DNA of 64,000 nucleotides from Duganella sp. CF402 (GCF_900109645.1 NZ_FOBG01000001.1:124001-188000); one strand, 5' to 3'; counted from the first letter of the stretch, positions 7,897 through 17,152 are shown. The notes: generated by a model from the sequence alone, not told the origin. A program made the numbers and translations.

Positions 7897-8811
7897 ATGG
7901 ATAAATTGCTATGGATGCGCTGCTTCGTGCGGGCGATTGAGACGGGTAGCTTTTCGGCCGTGGCGCGCGAGCTGGGCATCGGCCAGCCCAACGTCAGCCG
8001 GCATATCGCTTCGCTCGAGAAGGCGCTCGACACGCGGCTGCTGCACCGCTCGACCCGGCAGCTGGTCGCGACACCCGAGGGCCAGCGCTATTACGCGCAA
8101 GCGCGCCAGGCGCTCGAGTTGATCGCCCAGGCCGACTCCGACGCGCGCGGCGAGCAAAAACCGCAAGGACTGCTCAGGGTAACGTGTGCGCCGACGCTGG
8201 GCACGGAGAAAATCATCCCCGCGCTGCCGGAGTTCCTGATGCGCTATCCGGAGGTCGAGATCGAGCTGCGGCTCAACGATGGCTATGTCGATCTGATTGC
8301 CGAGGGCATCGATGTGGCCGTTCGCGGCGGCGTGCTCAAGGACAGTTCGCTGCGCGCGCGCCGTGTCGGCATGTCCGAACGCATTTGTGTGGCGAGTGCG
8401 AAGTATCTGGAACAGCACGGCACGCCGGAGCGGCCGGCCGACCTCCTGCAGCATCAGTGCCTGATCTACACCCTGATGGCGGGCGGCGGCGGCTGGCCGT
8501 TCAAGGACGGCGCGGTGCATGTGCAGGGGCGCCTGCGCCTGAATAGCCTCGATGGCATCCGCGAGGCTGTCATGCAGGACATCGGCATCGGCTATCTGCC
8601 GTCATGGACGATCGCGGAGCAACTGCGCAGCGGCGCGCTGCGCGCGGTGCTGACCGATTATGCGGCCGCGCGTTCACCACTGAACGCAGTGTATGCGGCT
8701 GAGCGGCTGCTGCCGCAGCGCGCTGCCGTGTTCATCGATTTTATCAGTGCGCTGTTTGCCGCGACGCCCGGCCTCGATGGCCGTTCCATTCTGCGCACTC
8801 CCAGCGCTTAG
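7897..8811 (+). CDS. LysR-family transcriptional regulator
   Basis: 304 aa with an N-terminal winged helix-turn-helix (about 3-60; SFSAVARELGIGQPNVSRHI) and a C-terminal periplasmic-binding-like effector domain (about 90-295). Divergent from the SDR gene, the usual layout for a LysR and its target. Its last base overlaps an upstream in-frame extension of the next gene but not that gene's likely start. Effector unknown. Confidence 0.92.
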   Translation: MDKLLWMRCFVRAIETGSFSAVARELGIGQPNVSRHIASLEKALDTRLLHRSTRQLVATPEGQRYYAQARQALELIAQADSDARGEQKPQGLLRVTCAPTLGTEKIIPALPEFLMRYPEVEIELRLNDGYVDLIAEGIDVAVRGGVLKDSSLRARRVGMSERICVASAKYLEQHGTPERPADLLQHQCLIYTLMAGGGGWPFKDGAVHVQGRLRLNSLDGIREAVMQDIGIGYLPSWTIAEQLRSGALRAVLTDYAAARSPLNAVYAAERLLPQRAAVFIDFISALFAATPGLDGRSILRTPSA

Positions 8812-8918
8812 TGAGCGGCGCAGGGAGGCGTCCCAGCCTGTGGCCGCCAACGGTGTTTAACCTGAAACGATATCGCATTTACTATTGGCCTGACCCTACA
8901 GGCATGAGGTGCGATGAT

Positions 8919-9554
8919 ATGAATGAGCTTTGCGACGTCAGTCTTTCCCGCCGTAACTTGTTGATTGCCGGCGCGCTGTCAGCGACCACAACGGCGGTGC
9001 CACTCACGGCGGAGGCGCAGCCGGCACAGGCAGCGACGCCGCCGGTGCCGGTCAAAGTCTCGCTCGTGGTCAACGGCAAACCGCAGCTGCTGGAGCTCGA
9101 TACCCGCACCACGTTGCTGGATGCCTTGCGTGAACATCTGCGTCTCACCGGCACCAAGAAAGGCTGCGATCACGGCCAGTGCGGCGCTTGCACGGTGATG
9201 GTCAATGGCCGCCGCATCAACTCCTGCCTGACCCTCGCAGTGATGCACGAGGGCGACAAGATCACCACCATCGAAGGGCTGGGCACGCCGGACAAACTGC
9301 ACCCCATGCAGGCCGCGTTCATCAAGCACGACGGCTACCAATGCGGCTACTGTACACCGGGGCAGATCTGTTCGGCGGTGGCGATGCTGGAAGAAATCAA
9401 GCAGGGCATACCAAGCCACGTCAGCACCGATCTCAACACCCAGCCGCTGCTGAACGCCGCCGAACTGCGCGAGCGCATGAGCGGCAACATCTGCCGCTGT
9501 GGCGCTTACTCCAACATCATCGACGCGATTACCGAAGTGGGAGGCCGCACATGA
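8919..9554 (+). CDS. paoA: Aldehyde oxidoreductase, 2Fe-2S subunit (PaoA-like)
   Basis: Small iron-sulfur subunit of a xanthine-oxidase-family molybdoenzyme, 211 aa. A twin-arginine signal (SRRNLLIAG, about 8-16) sends the folded complex to the periplasm. The plant-type ferredoxin cluster ligands are in CDHGQCGAC, and the second cluster is bound by CGYCTPGQ and GNICRCG. The start at 8919 has GAGGTG seven bases before it; in-frame Met codons at 8811 and 8904 are alternatives. Its stop overlaps paoB as ATGA. It passes electrons from the molybdenum centre to FAD. Confidence 0.9.
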   Translation: MNELCDVSLSRRNLLIAGALSATTTAVPLTAEAQPAQAATPPVPVKVSLVVNGKPQLLELDTRTTLLDALREHLRLTGTKKGCDHGQCGACTVMVNGRRINSCLTLAVMHEGDKITTIEGLGTPDKLHPMQAAFIKHDGYQCGYCTPGQICSAVAMLEEIKQGIPSHVSTDLNTQPLLNAAELRERMSGNICRCGAYSNIIDAITEVGGRT

Positions 9555-10504
9555 GAGCCTTCACTTATCAACGCGCGCAATCACCAGCCGAGGCCGCCGC
9601 TGCGGCAGCGCGCACGCCGGGAGCCCGGTTTATCGCCGGCGGCACCAATCTGCTGGACTTGATGAAGTTGGAGATTGAAACGCCGCAGCACCTGATCGAC
9701 GTCAACGGCCTGGCGCTGGACAAGATCGACGCCATCGCTGGCGGCGGCTTGCGCATCGGCGCGCTGGTGCGCAACACCGACCTGGCCGCCGACCCGCGCG
9801 TGCGCCGCGACTACGCAGTGTTGTCGCGTGCCTTGCTGGCCGGCGCCTCCGCGCAGCTGCGCAACAAGGCCACCACCGCAGGCAATCTCCTGCAACGAAC
9901 GCGCTGTCCGTACTTCTACGACACCAACCAGCCCTGCAACAAGCGTCAGCCCGGCAGTGGCTGCTCGGCCATCGGCGGCTACAGCCGCAACCACGCCATC
10001 CTTGGCGCCAGTGACAGCTGCATCGCCACGCATCCAAGCGATATGGCAGTTGCCATGAGCTTGCTGGACGCCAGCGTGGAAACCATCAGGCCGGACGGCG
10101 CCACACGCACCATTCCGATTGCCGACTTCCACCGCTTGCCTGGTAACACGCCGCACGTGGAAACCGCACTCACGCCCGGCGAACTGATTACCGCAGTCAC
10201 GCTGCCCCGGCCGACCGGCGGCGTACACATCTACCGCAAGGTGCGCGACCGCGCCTCGTATGCGTTCGCCCTGATCTCGGTGGCGGCCATCGTGCTGCCG
10301 GACGGCAGTGGCCGCGTGGCCCTGGGCGGTGTGGCGCACAAGCCGTGGCGCATTCCGGCAGCCGATGCCAGCATGGCGCTCGGCGCGCAAGCGGTGGCGG
10401 GGCACTTGCTGGCCACCGCCAAACCCAGCGCTGAAAGCGCCTTCAAAGTGCCGCTGGTGCAGCGCACGCTGGCCTCGGTGCTGGCCGAAGCGAAGAAAGG
10501 CTGA
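9551..10504 (+). CDS. paoB: Aldehyde oxidoreductase, FAD subunit (PaoB-like)
   Basis: FAD-binding subunit of 317 aa. FAD motif [11 protein letters not shown] is at about 28-38. It carries the Cys-rich insert [18 protein letters not shown] followed by GC, which in E. coli PaoB binds an extra 4Fe-4S cluster. This separates it from ordinary xanthine dehydrogenase medium subunits. Start codon overlaps the paoA stop; paoC follows after four bases. No Tat signal of its own, so it is presumably co-exported with PaoA. Confidence 0.9.
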   Translation: MRAFTYQRAQSPAEAAAAAARTPGARFIAGGTNLLDLMKLEIETPQHLIDVNGLALDKIDAIAGGGLRIGALVRNTDLAADPRVRRDYAVLSRALLAGASAQLRNKATTAGNLLQRTRCPYFYDTNQPCNKRQPGSGCSAIGGYSRNHAILGASDSCIATHPSDMAVAMSLLDASVETIRPDGATRTIPIADFHRLPGNTPHVETALTPGELITAVTLPRPTGGVHIYRKVRDRASYAFALISVAAIVLPDGSGRVALGGVAHKPWRIPAADASMALGAQAVAGHLLATAKPSAESAFKVPLVQRTLASVLAEAKKG

Positions 10505-10508
10505 TCTG

Positions 10509-12695
10509 ATGAAATTCACCACTCCCGCCACCACCAATCCCATCGATCAGCTGAAGGTCATCGGCCGCGCCACCGACCGTATCGACGGCCCCTATAAAAC
10601 CACGGGCACGGCGACGTATGCCTACGAACACAACAAGGAAGCCGCCTACGGCTACGTGGTGGGCGCCGCGATCGCCAAGGGGCGCATCACGGCCATCGAT
10701 GTGGACGCTGCCAGGCGTGCGCCGGGCGTGCTGGCCGTCGTTACGGCCGACAACGCCGGCAAGCTGACCAAGGGGAACTTCAACACCGCCAAGCTGCTGG
10801 CCGGTCCGCAAATTGAGCACTACCACCAGGCGATCGCGCTGGTGGTGGCGACCACCTTCGAGCAGGCACGTGCTGCCGCGCAACTGCTGCGCGTACAGTA
10901 CAGCAAGCAGAACGGCGCGTACGATCTGGCGCGCGCCAAGGATGCGGCCAAGCCACACAAGGACAAGGAAAACCAGGACAAGAAAGTCGGCGACTTTGAC
11001 GGCGCCTACGCCAGCGCGCCGGTGCGGCTGGACGCCAGCTACACCACACCTGACCAGTCGCACGCGATGATGGAGCCGCATGCCTCGCTGGCGGAATGGC
11101 AGGGCGACCAGCTCACGGTCTGGACCTCGAACCAGATGATCAACTGGGGCAAGGGCGACATGGCGAAAACGCTGGGCATCCCGGAGGACAAGGTGCGGCT
11201 GGTGTCGCCCTACATCGGCGGTGGCTTCGGCGGCAAACTGTTCCTGCGCGCCGAGGCCTTGCTGGCTGCGCTGGGCGCCAAAGCGGCGGGCCGTGCGGTA
11301 AAGGTCGCGCTGCAGCGTCCGCTGATGATCAACAACACCACGCATCGCCCGGCCACCATTCAGCGCATCCGCATCGGCGCCAGCCGCGAAGGCAAGATCA
11401 GCGCCATCGCGCACGAAAGCTGGTCCGGCGATCTACCGGACGGCAAGCCTGAAACGGCCGTGATGCAAACCCAGCTGCTGTACGCCGGCGCCAATCGCCT
11501 GACCAAAATGCGGCTGGCGGTCTTGGATCTGCCCGAGGGCAACGCCATGCGCGCGCCCGGCGAGGCGCCGGGCTTGATGGCGCTGGAAATCGCCATCGAT
11601 GAAATGGCGGAAAAACTGAAGATGGACCCGATCACCTTCCGCATCATTAACGACACCACGGTGGACCCGGCCAAGCGCGACCGCAAGTTTTCGCAGCGCC
11701 GCTTTGTCGATTGCCTGCGCATGGGCGCGGAGCGCTTCGGCTGGGACAAGCGCAATCCGCAGCCGGGCAAAGTGCGTGATGGCCGCTGGCTGGTCGGCAT
11801 CGGCATGGCGTCGGCGTTCCGCAACAACCTGGTGCAGAAGTCGGCGGCGCGTGTGCGGCTGGACCGCGAGGGCAGGGTGACGGTGGAAACCGACATGACC
11901 GATATCGGCACCGGCAGCTACACCATCATCGCGCAGACCGCTGCCGAGATGATGGGCGTACCGCTGACGCAGGTGACGGTCAAGCTCGGCGATTCGGACT
12001 TTCCCGTATCCGCCGGTTCGGGCGGGCAGTGGGGCGGCAACAGTTCGACGGCGGGTGTGTACGCGGCCTGCGTCAAGCTGCGCGAGCTGGCGGCGCAAAA
12101 GCTGGGGCTGGATCAGCGCGTGGCCGAGTTTTCCCACGGCTCGGTACGTGCGGACGGCCGCATCCTGCCGCTGGCGCAGGCCGCCGCCGACGGCGAGCTG
12201 GTTGCCGAGGATACGATGGAGTACGGCGATCTCGACAAGAAATTCCAGCAATCGACTTTTGGCGCGCACTTTGTCGAAGTGGCGGTGGACGCCTACACCG
12301 GCGAGACGCGCGTGCGCCGCATGCTGGCGGTGTGCGCGGCTGGCCGCATTCTCAATCCCAAATCTGCGCGCAGCCAGGTGATCGGCGCGATGACGATGGG
12401 TGTGGGCGCGGCCTTGATGGAGCATCTGGTGGTGGACCAGCGCGGCGGCTTTTTCGTCAACCACGACCTGGCCAGTTATGAAGTGCCGGTGCATGCCGAC
12501 ATTCCGCATCAGGAAGTGATTTTCCTCGACGAGACCGATCCGATCTCATCGCCGATGAAAGCCAAGGGCGTGGGCGAGCTCGGCATTTGCGGCGTGGGCG
12601 CGGCGGTGGCCAACGCCATCTACAACGCCACCGGCGTGCGGGTGCGCGACTACCCGATCACCTTGGACAAGCTGATCGGAAAATTTACTGCTTAA
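10509..12695 (+). CDS. paoC: Aldehyde oxidoreductase, molybdopterin subunit (PaoC-like)
   Basis: Catalytic subunit of 728 aa, close to the E. coli PaoC length. It binds molybdopterin cytosine dinucleotide and oxidises aldehydes to acids. Glycine-rich GGGFGGKL (about 237-244) and C-terminal KGVGELGICGVG (about 685-696) with the catalytic Glu are present. The start ATG lies four bases after the paoB stop. No PaoD/XdhC-type maturation chaperone follows; it must be elsewhere or absent. The stop overlaps the convergent OmpA-domain gene by 11 bases. Confidence 0.92.
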   Translation: MKFTTPATTNPIDQLKVIGRATDRIDGPYKTTGTATYAYEHNKEAAYGYVVGAAIAKGRITAIDVDAARRAPGVLAVVTADNAGKLTKGNFNTAKLLAGPQIEHYHQAIALVVATTFEQARAAAQLLRVQYSKQNGAYDLARAKDAAKPHKDKENQDKKVGDFDGAYASAPVRLDASYTTPDQSHAMMEPHASLAEWQGDQLTVWTSNQMINWGKGDMAKTLGIPEDKVRLVSPYIGGGFGGKLFLRAEALLAALGAKAAGRAVKVALQRPLMINNTTHRPATIQRIRIGASREGKISAIAHESWSGDLPDGKPETAVMQTQLLYAGANRLTKMRLAVLDLPEGNAMRAPGEAPGLMALEIAIDEMAEKLKMDPITFRIINDTTVDPAKRDRKFSQRRFVDCLRMGAERFGWDKRNPQPGKVRDGRWLVGIGMASAFRNNLVQKSAARVRLDREGRVTVETDMTDIGTGSYTIIAQTAAEMMGVPLTQVTVKLGDSDFPVSAGSGGQWGGNSSTAGVYAACVKLRELAAQKLGLDQRVAEFSHGSVRADGRILPLAQAAADGELVAEDTMEYGDLDKKFQQSTFGAHFVEVAVDAYTGETRVRRMLAVCAAGRILNPKSARSQVIGAMTMGVGAALMEHLVVDQRGGFFVNHDLASYEVPVHADIPHQEVIFLDETDPISSPMKAKGVGELGICGVGAAVANAIYNATGVRVRDYPITLDKLIGKFTA

Positions 12696-13668
12696 CGAGC
12701 TCCACTCGCCGGTTTTTTTCGCGGCCGGCGTCGTTGTCGTTGGAGGCGACCGGGGAGTAGGAGGCGACGCCTTTGGCGCTGAGGCGCTTGGCGTCGACTT
12801 TGAATTCGCTGCTCAGGGCTTTGACCACGGCTTCCGCACGCCGTTGCGACAGGTCGAGGTTGTGCGCCAGTGCGCCCTGGTTGTCGGTGTGGCCGACGAT
12901 GTAGACTTTGAGCTGCGGATTTTTCTGCATCAATTTGGCCATCTCTCCCAATGCGGCCTTGGATTCCGGCTTGACCTCGCTTTTGTCGGTATCGAAGTAG
13001 ACGCCGTAGATTGCTACCTTGCCCTCGGCGGCGATGCCTTTTGCCATGTCGGCCGCGTTCAGGTTGGCGCTGACTTTGCCTTGTTCCATCGCCTTGCCTT
13101 CGACGATCTGCAGGTAGATGCCGCCGTTCTGGTCCTGCACCGGCGCGGTCGAATACACGGCCACATGCACTTGCATGCCGTTGGCGGTGACGCCTTGCGC
13201 CAGCAGATAGCGCCCGTCGTTACGGCCGTAGTTGAAGGGCGCCGCGTAGTCGCTGCTGCCTTGGATGAAGTTGTTGCCCAGTTGTTTGTCCAGGAACCAG
13301 GCGCCAAAGCCGTCGCCGCAACTCTCCTTGGCGCAGGCGAATAGCACTTTCAGCCCGGCCTTCTCCAGCGCCGCCTGATAGTTGCGCATCACCTCGAGCG
13401 CGGAACGCTCCTTCGGAAAGTTGTAGGCGATGCGCGTGTACTTGCCTTCCAGCGGAATGCTCTTCTCGAAGTTCTGGCCGGCCCGCTTACCCGCCGGCAG
13501 GGACACTTCATCGAACTCCTTGCGGTCGTAGCCGACCAGCCTGGCGCCTTCAAAGCGCGACAGCAAGGGGTGGTCTTTGGCGCCTTTCACGGTGTCCTGA
13601 GTCGGCATGTTAGCGGCTTGGGCCAGCGGCGCCAGGAGGGCGCACAGCAGCAAGGAGGTCATACGCAT
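12685..13668 (-). CDS. OmpA-domain envelope protein with DUF4892-like region
   Basis: 327 aa with a signal peptide (MRMTSLLLCALLAPLAQA). The middle region (about 40-200) resembles DUF4892 proteins. The C-terminal OmpA peptidoglycan-binding domain (about 215-325) shows GVYFDTDKSEV, VGHTDNQG and LSQRRAEAV. It likely tethers outer membrane to cell wall. The ATG at 13668 was chosen because ACGGGA lies seven bases before it; another ATG follows at 13662. That ribosome site sits in a hairpin arm. Confidence 0.88.
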   Translation of the reverse strand: MRMTSLLLCALLAPLAQAANMPTQDTVKGAKDHPLLSRFEGARLVGYDRKEFDEVSLPAGKRAGQNFEKSIPLEGKYTRIAYNFPKERSALEVMRNYQAALEKAGLKVLFACAKESCGDGFGAWFLDKQLGNNFIQGSSDYAAPFNYGRNDGRYLLAQGVTANGMQVHVAVYSTAPVQDQNGGIYLQIVEGKAMEQGKVSANLNAADMAKGIAAEGKVAIYGVYFDTDKSEVKPESKAALGEMAKLMQKNPQLKVYIVGHTDNQGALAHNLDLSQRRAEAVVKALSSEFKVDAKRLSAKGVASYSPVASNDNDAGREKNRRVELVKQ

Positions 13669-13676
13669 ATGGAATT

Positions 13677-13699
13677 CCCGTTGAGTTTGCGACAACGGG
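13677..13699 (-). promoter_or_regulatory. Leader hairpin covering the ribosome site
   Basis: CCCGTTG and CAACGGG, nine-base loop. On the transcript the 3' arm contains the CGGG of the ribosome-binding site, eight bases before the start codon of the OmpA-domain gene. No T tract follows, so it is not a terminator. Translational control is inferred. Confidence 0.4.
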
Positions 13700-13744
13700 A
13701 TTTTGCAGAGATATGCGATGAGGCGGCGCTCGATTAGTTCATGC

Positions 13745-14296
13745 TCAGGCGCTTTTCCGGCGCCAAGCGGTGATGCTCAGGGAGAGCGCGGAGACCAGGA
13801 AGTAAAATCCGCCGAAGCCTGCGTAGCCGGCGACAGTGGCGATCGACGGCACGGCTGGCGCCTGCGCCTGGAACACGAAGACGGCGCCGGCCAGGGCGGA
13901 CTGCCCGCCACTGAGCATCATCGCCCATTGCGCGCCGTATTGTTTGCGGCGGCGCAGCCCTGCCGCCAGTTGCAGCAGCCCGGACAGGATGGCCCAGAAG
14001 CCGAACACGCCCAGTACGTGGTGCATGTCGGGCAGCGACAGGTACACGGCCGACGCGATCGCCAGGCTGACAAGGACGTTGATCGCTTGCGGGCGGTTGC
14101 TGGCCAAGCCGCCGCTACGCCGGGCGTCCACCAGGTTGGCTAGCGCATCCCACAGGGGATAAGCCACTAACAGCAGGGCGGCAATACCTGCCGAGTGCGC
14201 AGCCACGCTCACGGCAGCAGCCAGCCAGGCGAAGGAAAAGGCGGCGCGGACGAAGTAGTATTTCTTCAGCCAGCTTTCATTGTTTGAGGTTTGCAT
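13745..14296 (-). CDS. Six-helix integral membrane protein (DUF308-like)
   Basis: 183 aa of alternating hydrophobic helices, about six, with short basic loops (ARRSGG, RRRKQYGAQW, AWRRKSA). It resembles the DUF308/HdeD-type small membrane proteins, but the match is by general pattern only. It lies 56 bases after a TetR gene in the same direction. A TetR-type operator identical in half-sites to the one at the tetR promoter occupies that gap, so it is the likely target of the repressor. Confidence 0.75.
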   Translation of the reverse strand: MQTSNNESWLKKYYFVRAAFSFAWLAAAVSVAAHSAGIAALLLVAYPLWDALANLVDARRSGGLASNRPQAINVLVSLAIASAVYLSLPDMHHVLGVFGFWAILSGLLQLAAGLRRRKQYGAQWAMMLSGGQSALAGAVFVFQAQAPAVPSIATVAGYAGFGGFYFLVSALSLSITAWRRKSA

Positions 14297-14318
14297 GATG
14301 GTGCCTTTAAGTATTCTA

Positions 14319-14334
14319 CCTACTAATTGGTAGG
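14319..14334 (-). promoter_or_regulatory. TetR operator O2
   Basis: CCTAC-TAATTG-GTAGG, extended to ACCTAC/GTAGGT. It overlaps a TAGAAT -10-like element upstream of the membrane protein gene. Same half-sites and spacing as the site at 14946-14961. Confidence 0.75.
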
Positions 14335-14352
14335 TTGTTGGGTTAAAAAAAC

Positions 14353-14937
14353 TCAGCTTTTCGCCGAGAAGCGTTCGAGTTGCGGCGCCATGATGACGCC
14401 AAAGATGTCGGGATCGCCATACGCGCGCGCCGACAGCATGCCGCCGTGCACGGTTGCCATGAATGCTTCCGCTTCCACGCGCGGCGTCTGGCGCAGTGCG
14501 ATCACGCCTTGCTGCACGCCGCGCTCCAGCACGCCGGTCAGCCATCCCGACAGGAAGCGGAAATGGGCGCGGATTTCCTGTGCCACTTCCGCCGGCAGGG
14601 CGGGGAGTTCGCTTGCCAGCATGGCGCAGACGCAGAACGGCGCGCTGGCATCGCGGATGCACGTGGTCCAGTACTGGACGTAGGCGCGCAGTTGTTCAAG
14701 CGGGTCGGCGATGTGATGCTCCAGCTTGCCAACGCCTTGCTCGGCCGCTTCGCGGTAGCGGCTTAACAACACGGTGGCCAGGTCGACCTTGCTCGGGAAG
14801 TGATGGTGGATGCTGGCCTTGCGAATGCCGACCACGTCCGCAATATCGGCGTAGCTGAAGCCGTTATAGCCGCCAGCAATAATGAGCTGTTGCGCACAGG
14901 TCAGGATGTCTTCAGCAGTGGTCGAGGATTTTGCCAT
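14353..14937 (-). CDS. TetR-family repressor
   Basis: 194 aa: N-terminal helix-turn-helix at about 8-54 (FSYADIADVVGIRKASIHHHFPSK) and a helical ligand domain containing a Cys pair (CVCAMLASE). Matching operators lie before its own gene and before the membrane protein downstream, so it probably represses both. Ligand unknown. Confidence 0.93.
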   Translation of the reverse strand: MAKSSTTAEDILTCAQQLIIAGGYNGFSYADIADVVGIRKASIHHHFPSKVDLATVLLSRYREAAEQGVGKLEHHIADPLEQLRAYVQYWTTCIRDASAPFCVCAMLASELPALPAEVAQEIRAHFRFLSGWLTGVLERGVQQGVIALRQTPRVEAEAFMATVHGGMLSARAYGDPDIFGVIMAPQLERFSAKS

Positions 14938-14945
14938 GTGCGCAG

Positions 14946-14961
14946 CCTACCTTCTAGTAGG
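14946..14961 (-). promoter_or_regulatory. TetR operator O1 (autoregulation)
   Basis: CCTAC-CTTCTA-GTAGG, 9 to 24 bases before the tetR start codon, where it would also cover the ribosome site. Confidence 0.75.
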
Positions 14962-15031
14962 TTTGGGGTCAAGCATTTTCTGCGGAGGGCGGTCACGGTA
15001 TGATGTAGCTTCAATATTTTGTGAGGAAATC

Positions 15032-15244
15032 ATGGCTGCTAACGATTGGGATTGGAATCCGGAAAAACAAAAAAGCATCGTCGTACAACAAGTCGACGCG
15101 ATTGCGATCTATACCAATGTGCGCGGCGAGATAGTGATTCGCCAGCAGGGCTTCGGCGGCGAGGAGGATGCGATCGTGGCGTTCCCGCGCGCTTACGCTG
15201 AGACCATTATTGCCGCGCTCACGGCCGAGGCTGGCAAATCCTGA
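15032..15244 (+). CDS. Conserved small protein, unknown function
   Basis: 70 aa, acidic, no signal peptide or membrane segment. GAGGAA lies five bases before the ATG. It has alternating strand-like segments (SIVVQQVDAIAIYTN, GEIVIRQQG). I do not recognise the family. It stands alone between a TetR gene and another small gene. Confidence 0.7.
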   Translation: MAANDWDWNPEKQKSIVVQQVDAIAIYTNVRGEIVIRQQGFGGEEDAIVAFPRAYAETIIAALTAEAGKS

Positions 15245-15314
15245 TCAATCAGGTCGGCGACATTGCCGGCGTGTTAGTGCTATCCTTTAGGTACGCTCTG
15301 GACAAGGAGGATAT

Positions 15315-15530
15315 ATGCCTGCTTCTCATGACACCTACACGCGCCGGCAAGGGTTGAAGCAAACCTATGACGTGGAGTACACGGCCCTGCGCTACAAGAT
15401 TTCCCTCGGTAATAAAGTGCTCAAGGATATAGAGCTAGGCCTGCAGTCGACGCCGGTGCTGGATCCGGAGGTTGCGTGGCGTCACGCGATCGCCGACATC
15501 GAAAACCTGCGCGGCATGACTGAGCAATAG
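15315..15530 (+). CDS. Small hypothetical protein
   Basis: 71 aa with a strong AAGGAGG seven bases before the ATG. Charged and soluble, one predicted helix near the C-terminus (EVAWRHAIADIENL). No recognisable domain. Convergent with the next gene, leaving seven bases between stops. Confidence 0.7.
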   Translation: MPASHDTYTRRQGLKQTYDVEYTALRYKISLGNKVLKDIELGLQSTPVLDPEVAWRHAIADIENLRGMTEQ

Positions 15531-15537
15531 CCCGGCG

Positions 15538-15921
15538 TTATCGTCCAGGCGCGGACGGCGGCGTTGCTGCGGCTGGCGGCTGGGCGTAAATGACGATCGG
15601 CGCGCTGCTCCTGGGCGGGGTTTGCGACAGCAGGAAGGATACCGTCGAGATCGTCAGGGCCGAGCTGGTAAATAAGGCGCCGACGACCCACTTGATGATC
15701 TCGGTCTGGCTCTTGGCGATCTCGTTCGCGATTTTGTGCAGCTGTGCTTCATTTTGGGCGAGCTTCACACTGACCTCGTCACGCGTCGATTGCGTTTCAG
15801 ACCTGATAAGTTGCTCAAGCCTTTCAAAGCCGCCCGACATGGCGAGTTGATACGCGCGCATTTCACCGTTCACGGTTTCCAGGCGCGCATCAATATAGTC
15901 TTTGGTGGTTGGCGTATCCAT
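15538..15921 (-). CDS. Coiled-coil membrane protein with Pro-rich tail
   Basis: 127 aa: a long amphipathic helix (about 10-70) that probably forms a coiled coil, one transmembrane helix (about 77-97, KWVVGALFTSSALTISTVSF), then a Pro/Ala-rich tail. This layout resembles DUF1640-like proteins, but I cannot assign it firmly. Function unknown. Confidence 0.65.
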   Translation of the reverse strand: MDTPTTKDYIDARLETVNGEMRAYQLAMSGGFERLEQLIRSETQSTRDEVSVKLAQNEAQLHKIANEIAKSQTEIIKWVVGALFTSSALTISTVSFLLSQTPPRSSAPIVIYAQPPAAATPPSAPGR

Positions 15922-15961
15922 TGAATCATTGTGCGCCGCTGGCGGGCGCTGTCAATGAGAT

Positions 15962-17101
15962 TCATCCACGTGCGGCTTGTGCTGCGAACCACGGCTTCAT
16001 GCGCTTGATCGCCTCGGCGATTTCCGGCGTGGAGACCGCAAAGCTGAAGCGGATGAAGTGCTTGCCGTCGACCGGATCGAAGTCGATGCCGGGCGCACTC
16101 GCTATGCCCGTATCTTCCAGCAGGCGTTTGCAGAAGGCCAGGCTGTCGTCGGTCAAATGCGCGATGCTGGCGTAGATGTAGAACGCGCCATCGGGCGGCG
16201 CCACCGTGGTCAGTCCCAGCTCCGGCAAAGCGGCCAGCAGCAGGCGGCGATTTTCGCGGTACACATCGATGTGGCTTTCCAGTTCATCCAACGCATCGAA
16301 CGCGGCCAGGCCGGCGTGCTGGCTCAGCGATGGCGCGGTCAGGAACAGGTTGCCGCAGTAAGCTTGCGCGCGCTCGATGTGTTCCGGCGGTGTCAGCAGC
16401 CAGCCCAGTCGCCATCCGGCCATGCTGAAATATTTCGAGAAGCTGCTCACCACCAGCGCCTGCGGTTCGTGGGCGAGGATGGTGTGCGCCGGCTCGACGT
16501 AGCTCAGGCCGTGATAAATCTCGTCCGAGATGATCCGGATGCCGCGCGCGCGGCACACGGCCACGATGGCCTGCAGTTCGTCGGCCTTGATCAGCGTGCC
16601 GGTCGGATTGGCCGGGCTGGCGATGATGACGCCTTGCGGCGCCGGCTCCACCGCAGCCAGTGCGGCGGCCGTCAGCTGGAAGCCCACCGCCGCACCGCAG
16701 GCGATTTCCACCGGTTCCATGTGCAGCGCCTTCAGCGTGTTGCGATAGGCCACATAGCCGGGCCGCGCCATCGCGATGCGGTCGCCCGGCGAGAACATCG
16801 AACTCAATGCCAGCACCAGCGCCGGCGACGCGCCGCAGGTCAGCACGAACTGGTCGGCCGATACTGTCACGCCGTAGCGCTCCTGGTAGAACTGCGCCAG
16901 CCGTTGTTTCAGCGGCGCGCTTTCCCAGTAGCCCATGCTTTCCGCATCGAGCACTTCATGGGCCTTGGCGATGGCGGGCGCCGGCGCGCCGGTCGACGGC
17001 TGGCCGAACTCCATGTGGATGATTGATCGTCCCTGGGCTTTCAGGGCGTGGGCCAGCTTGCTGATGGCGATGGCGTGGAAGGGTTCGAGTTGCGCATTCA
17101 T
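15962..17101 (-). CDS. PLP-dependent class I/II aminotransferase
   Basis: 379 aa fold-type I aminotransferase. PLP-contacting segments: GASPAL (about 98-103), SPANPTG (about 163-169), SDEIYHGL, and the Schiff-base Lys in SSFSKYFSMAGWRLGW (about 228-243). Substrate is not clear; aspartate- or aromatic-type relatives are closest by eye. The frame stays open far upstream, but the ATG at 17101 matches family starts. TATAAT ends six bases before this ATG, which suggests a leaderless mRNA. Confidence 0.9.
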   Translation of the reverse strand: MNAQLEPFHAIAISKLAHALKAQGRSIIHMEFGQPSTGAPAPAIAKAHEVLDAESMGYWESAPLKQRLAQFYQERYGVTVSADQFVLTCGASPALVLALSSMFSPGDRIAMARPGYVAYRNTLKALHMEPVEIACGAAVGFQLTAAALAAVEPAPQGVIIASPANPTGTLIKADELQAIVAVCRARGIRIISDEIYHGLSYVEPAHTILAHEPQALVVSSFSKYFSMAGWRLGWLLTPPEHIERAQAYCGNLFLTAPSLSQHAGLAAFDALDELESHIDVYRENRRLLLAALPELGLTTVAPPDGAFYIYASIAHLTDDSLAFCKRLLEDTGIASAPGIDFDPVDGKHFIRFSFAVSTPEIAEAIKRMKPWFAAQAARG

Positions 17102-17107
17102 CCTTGG

Positions 17108-17113
17108 ATTATA
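17108..17113 (-). promoter_or_regulatory. -10 element placing transcription start at the ATG
   Basis: Perfect TATAAT on the minus strand, then CCAAGG, then ATG. The expected start of transcription falls on or next to the A of the ATG. The AAGG touching the ATG is too close to act as a ribosome site. Confidence 0.5.
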
Positions 17114-17152
17114 CTGTTGCCTGTAACATAAAAAAAGCAAAGGTGTGCGGGT

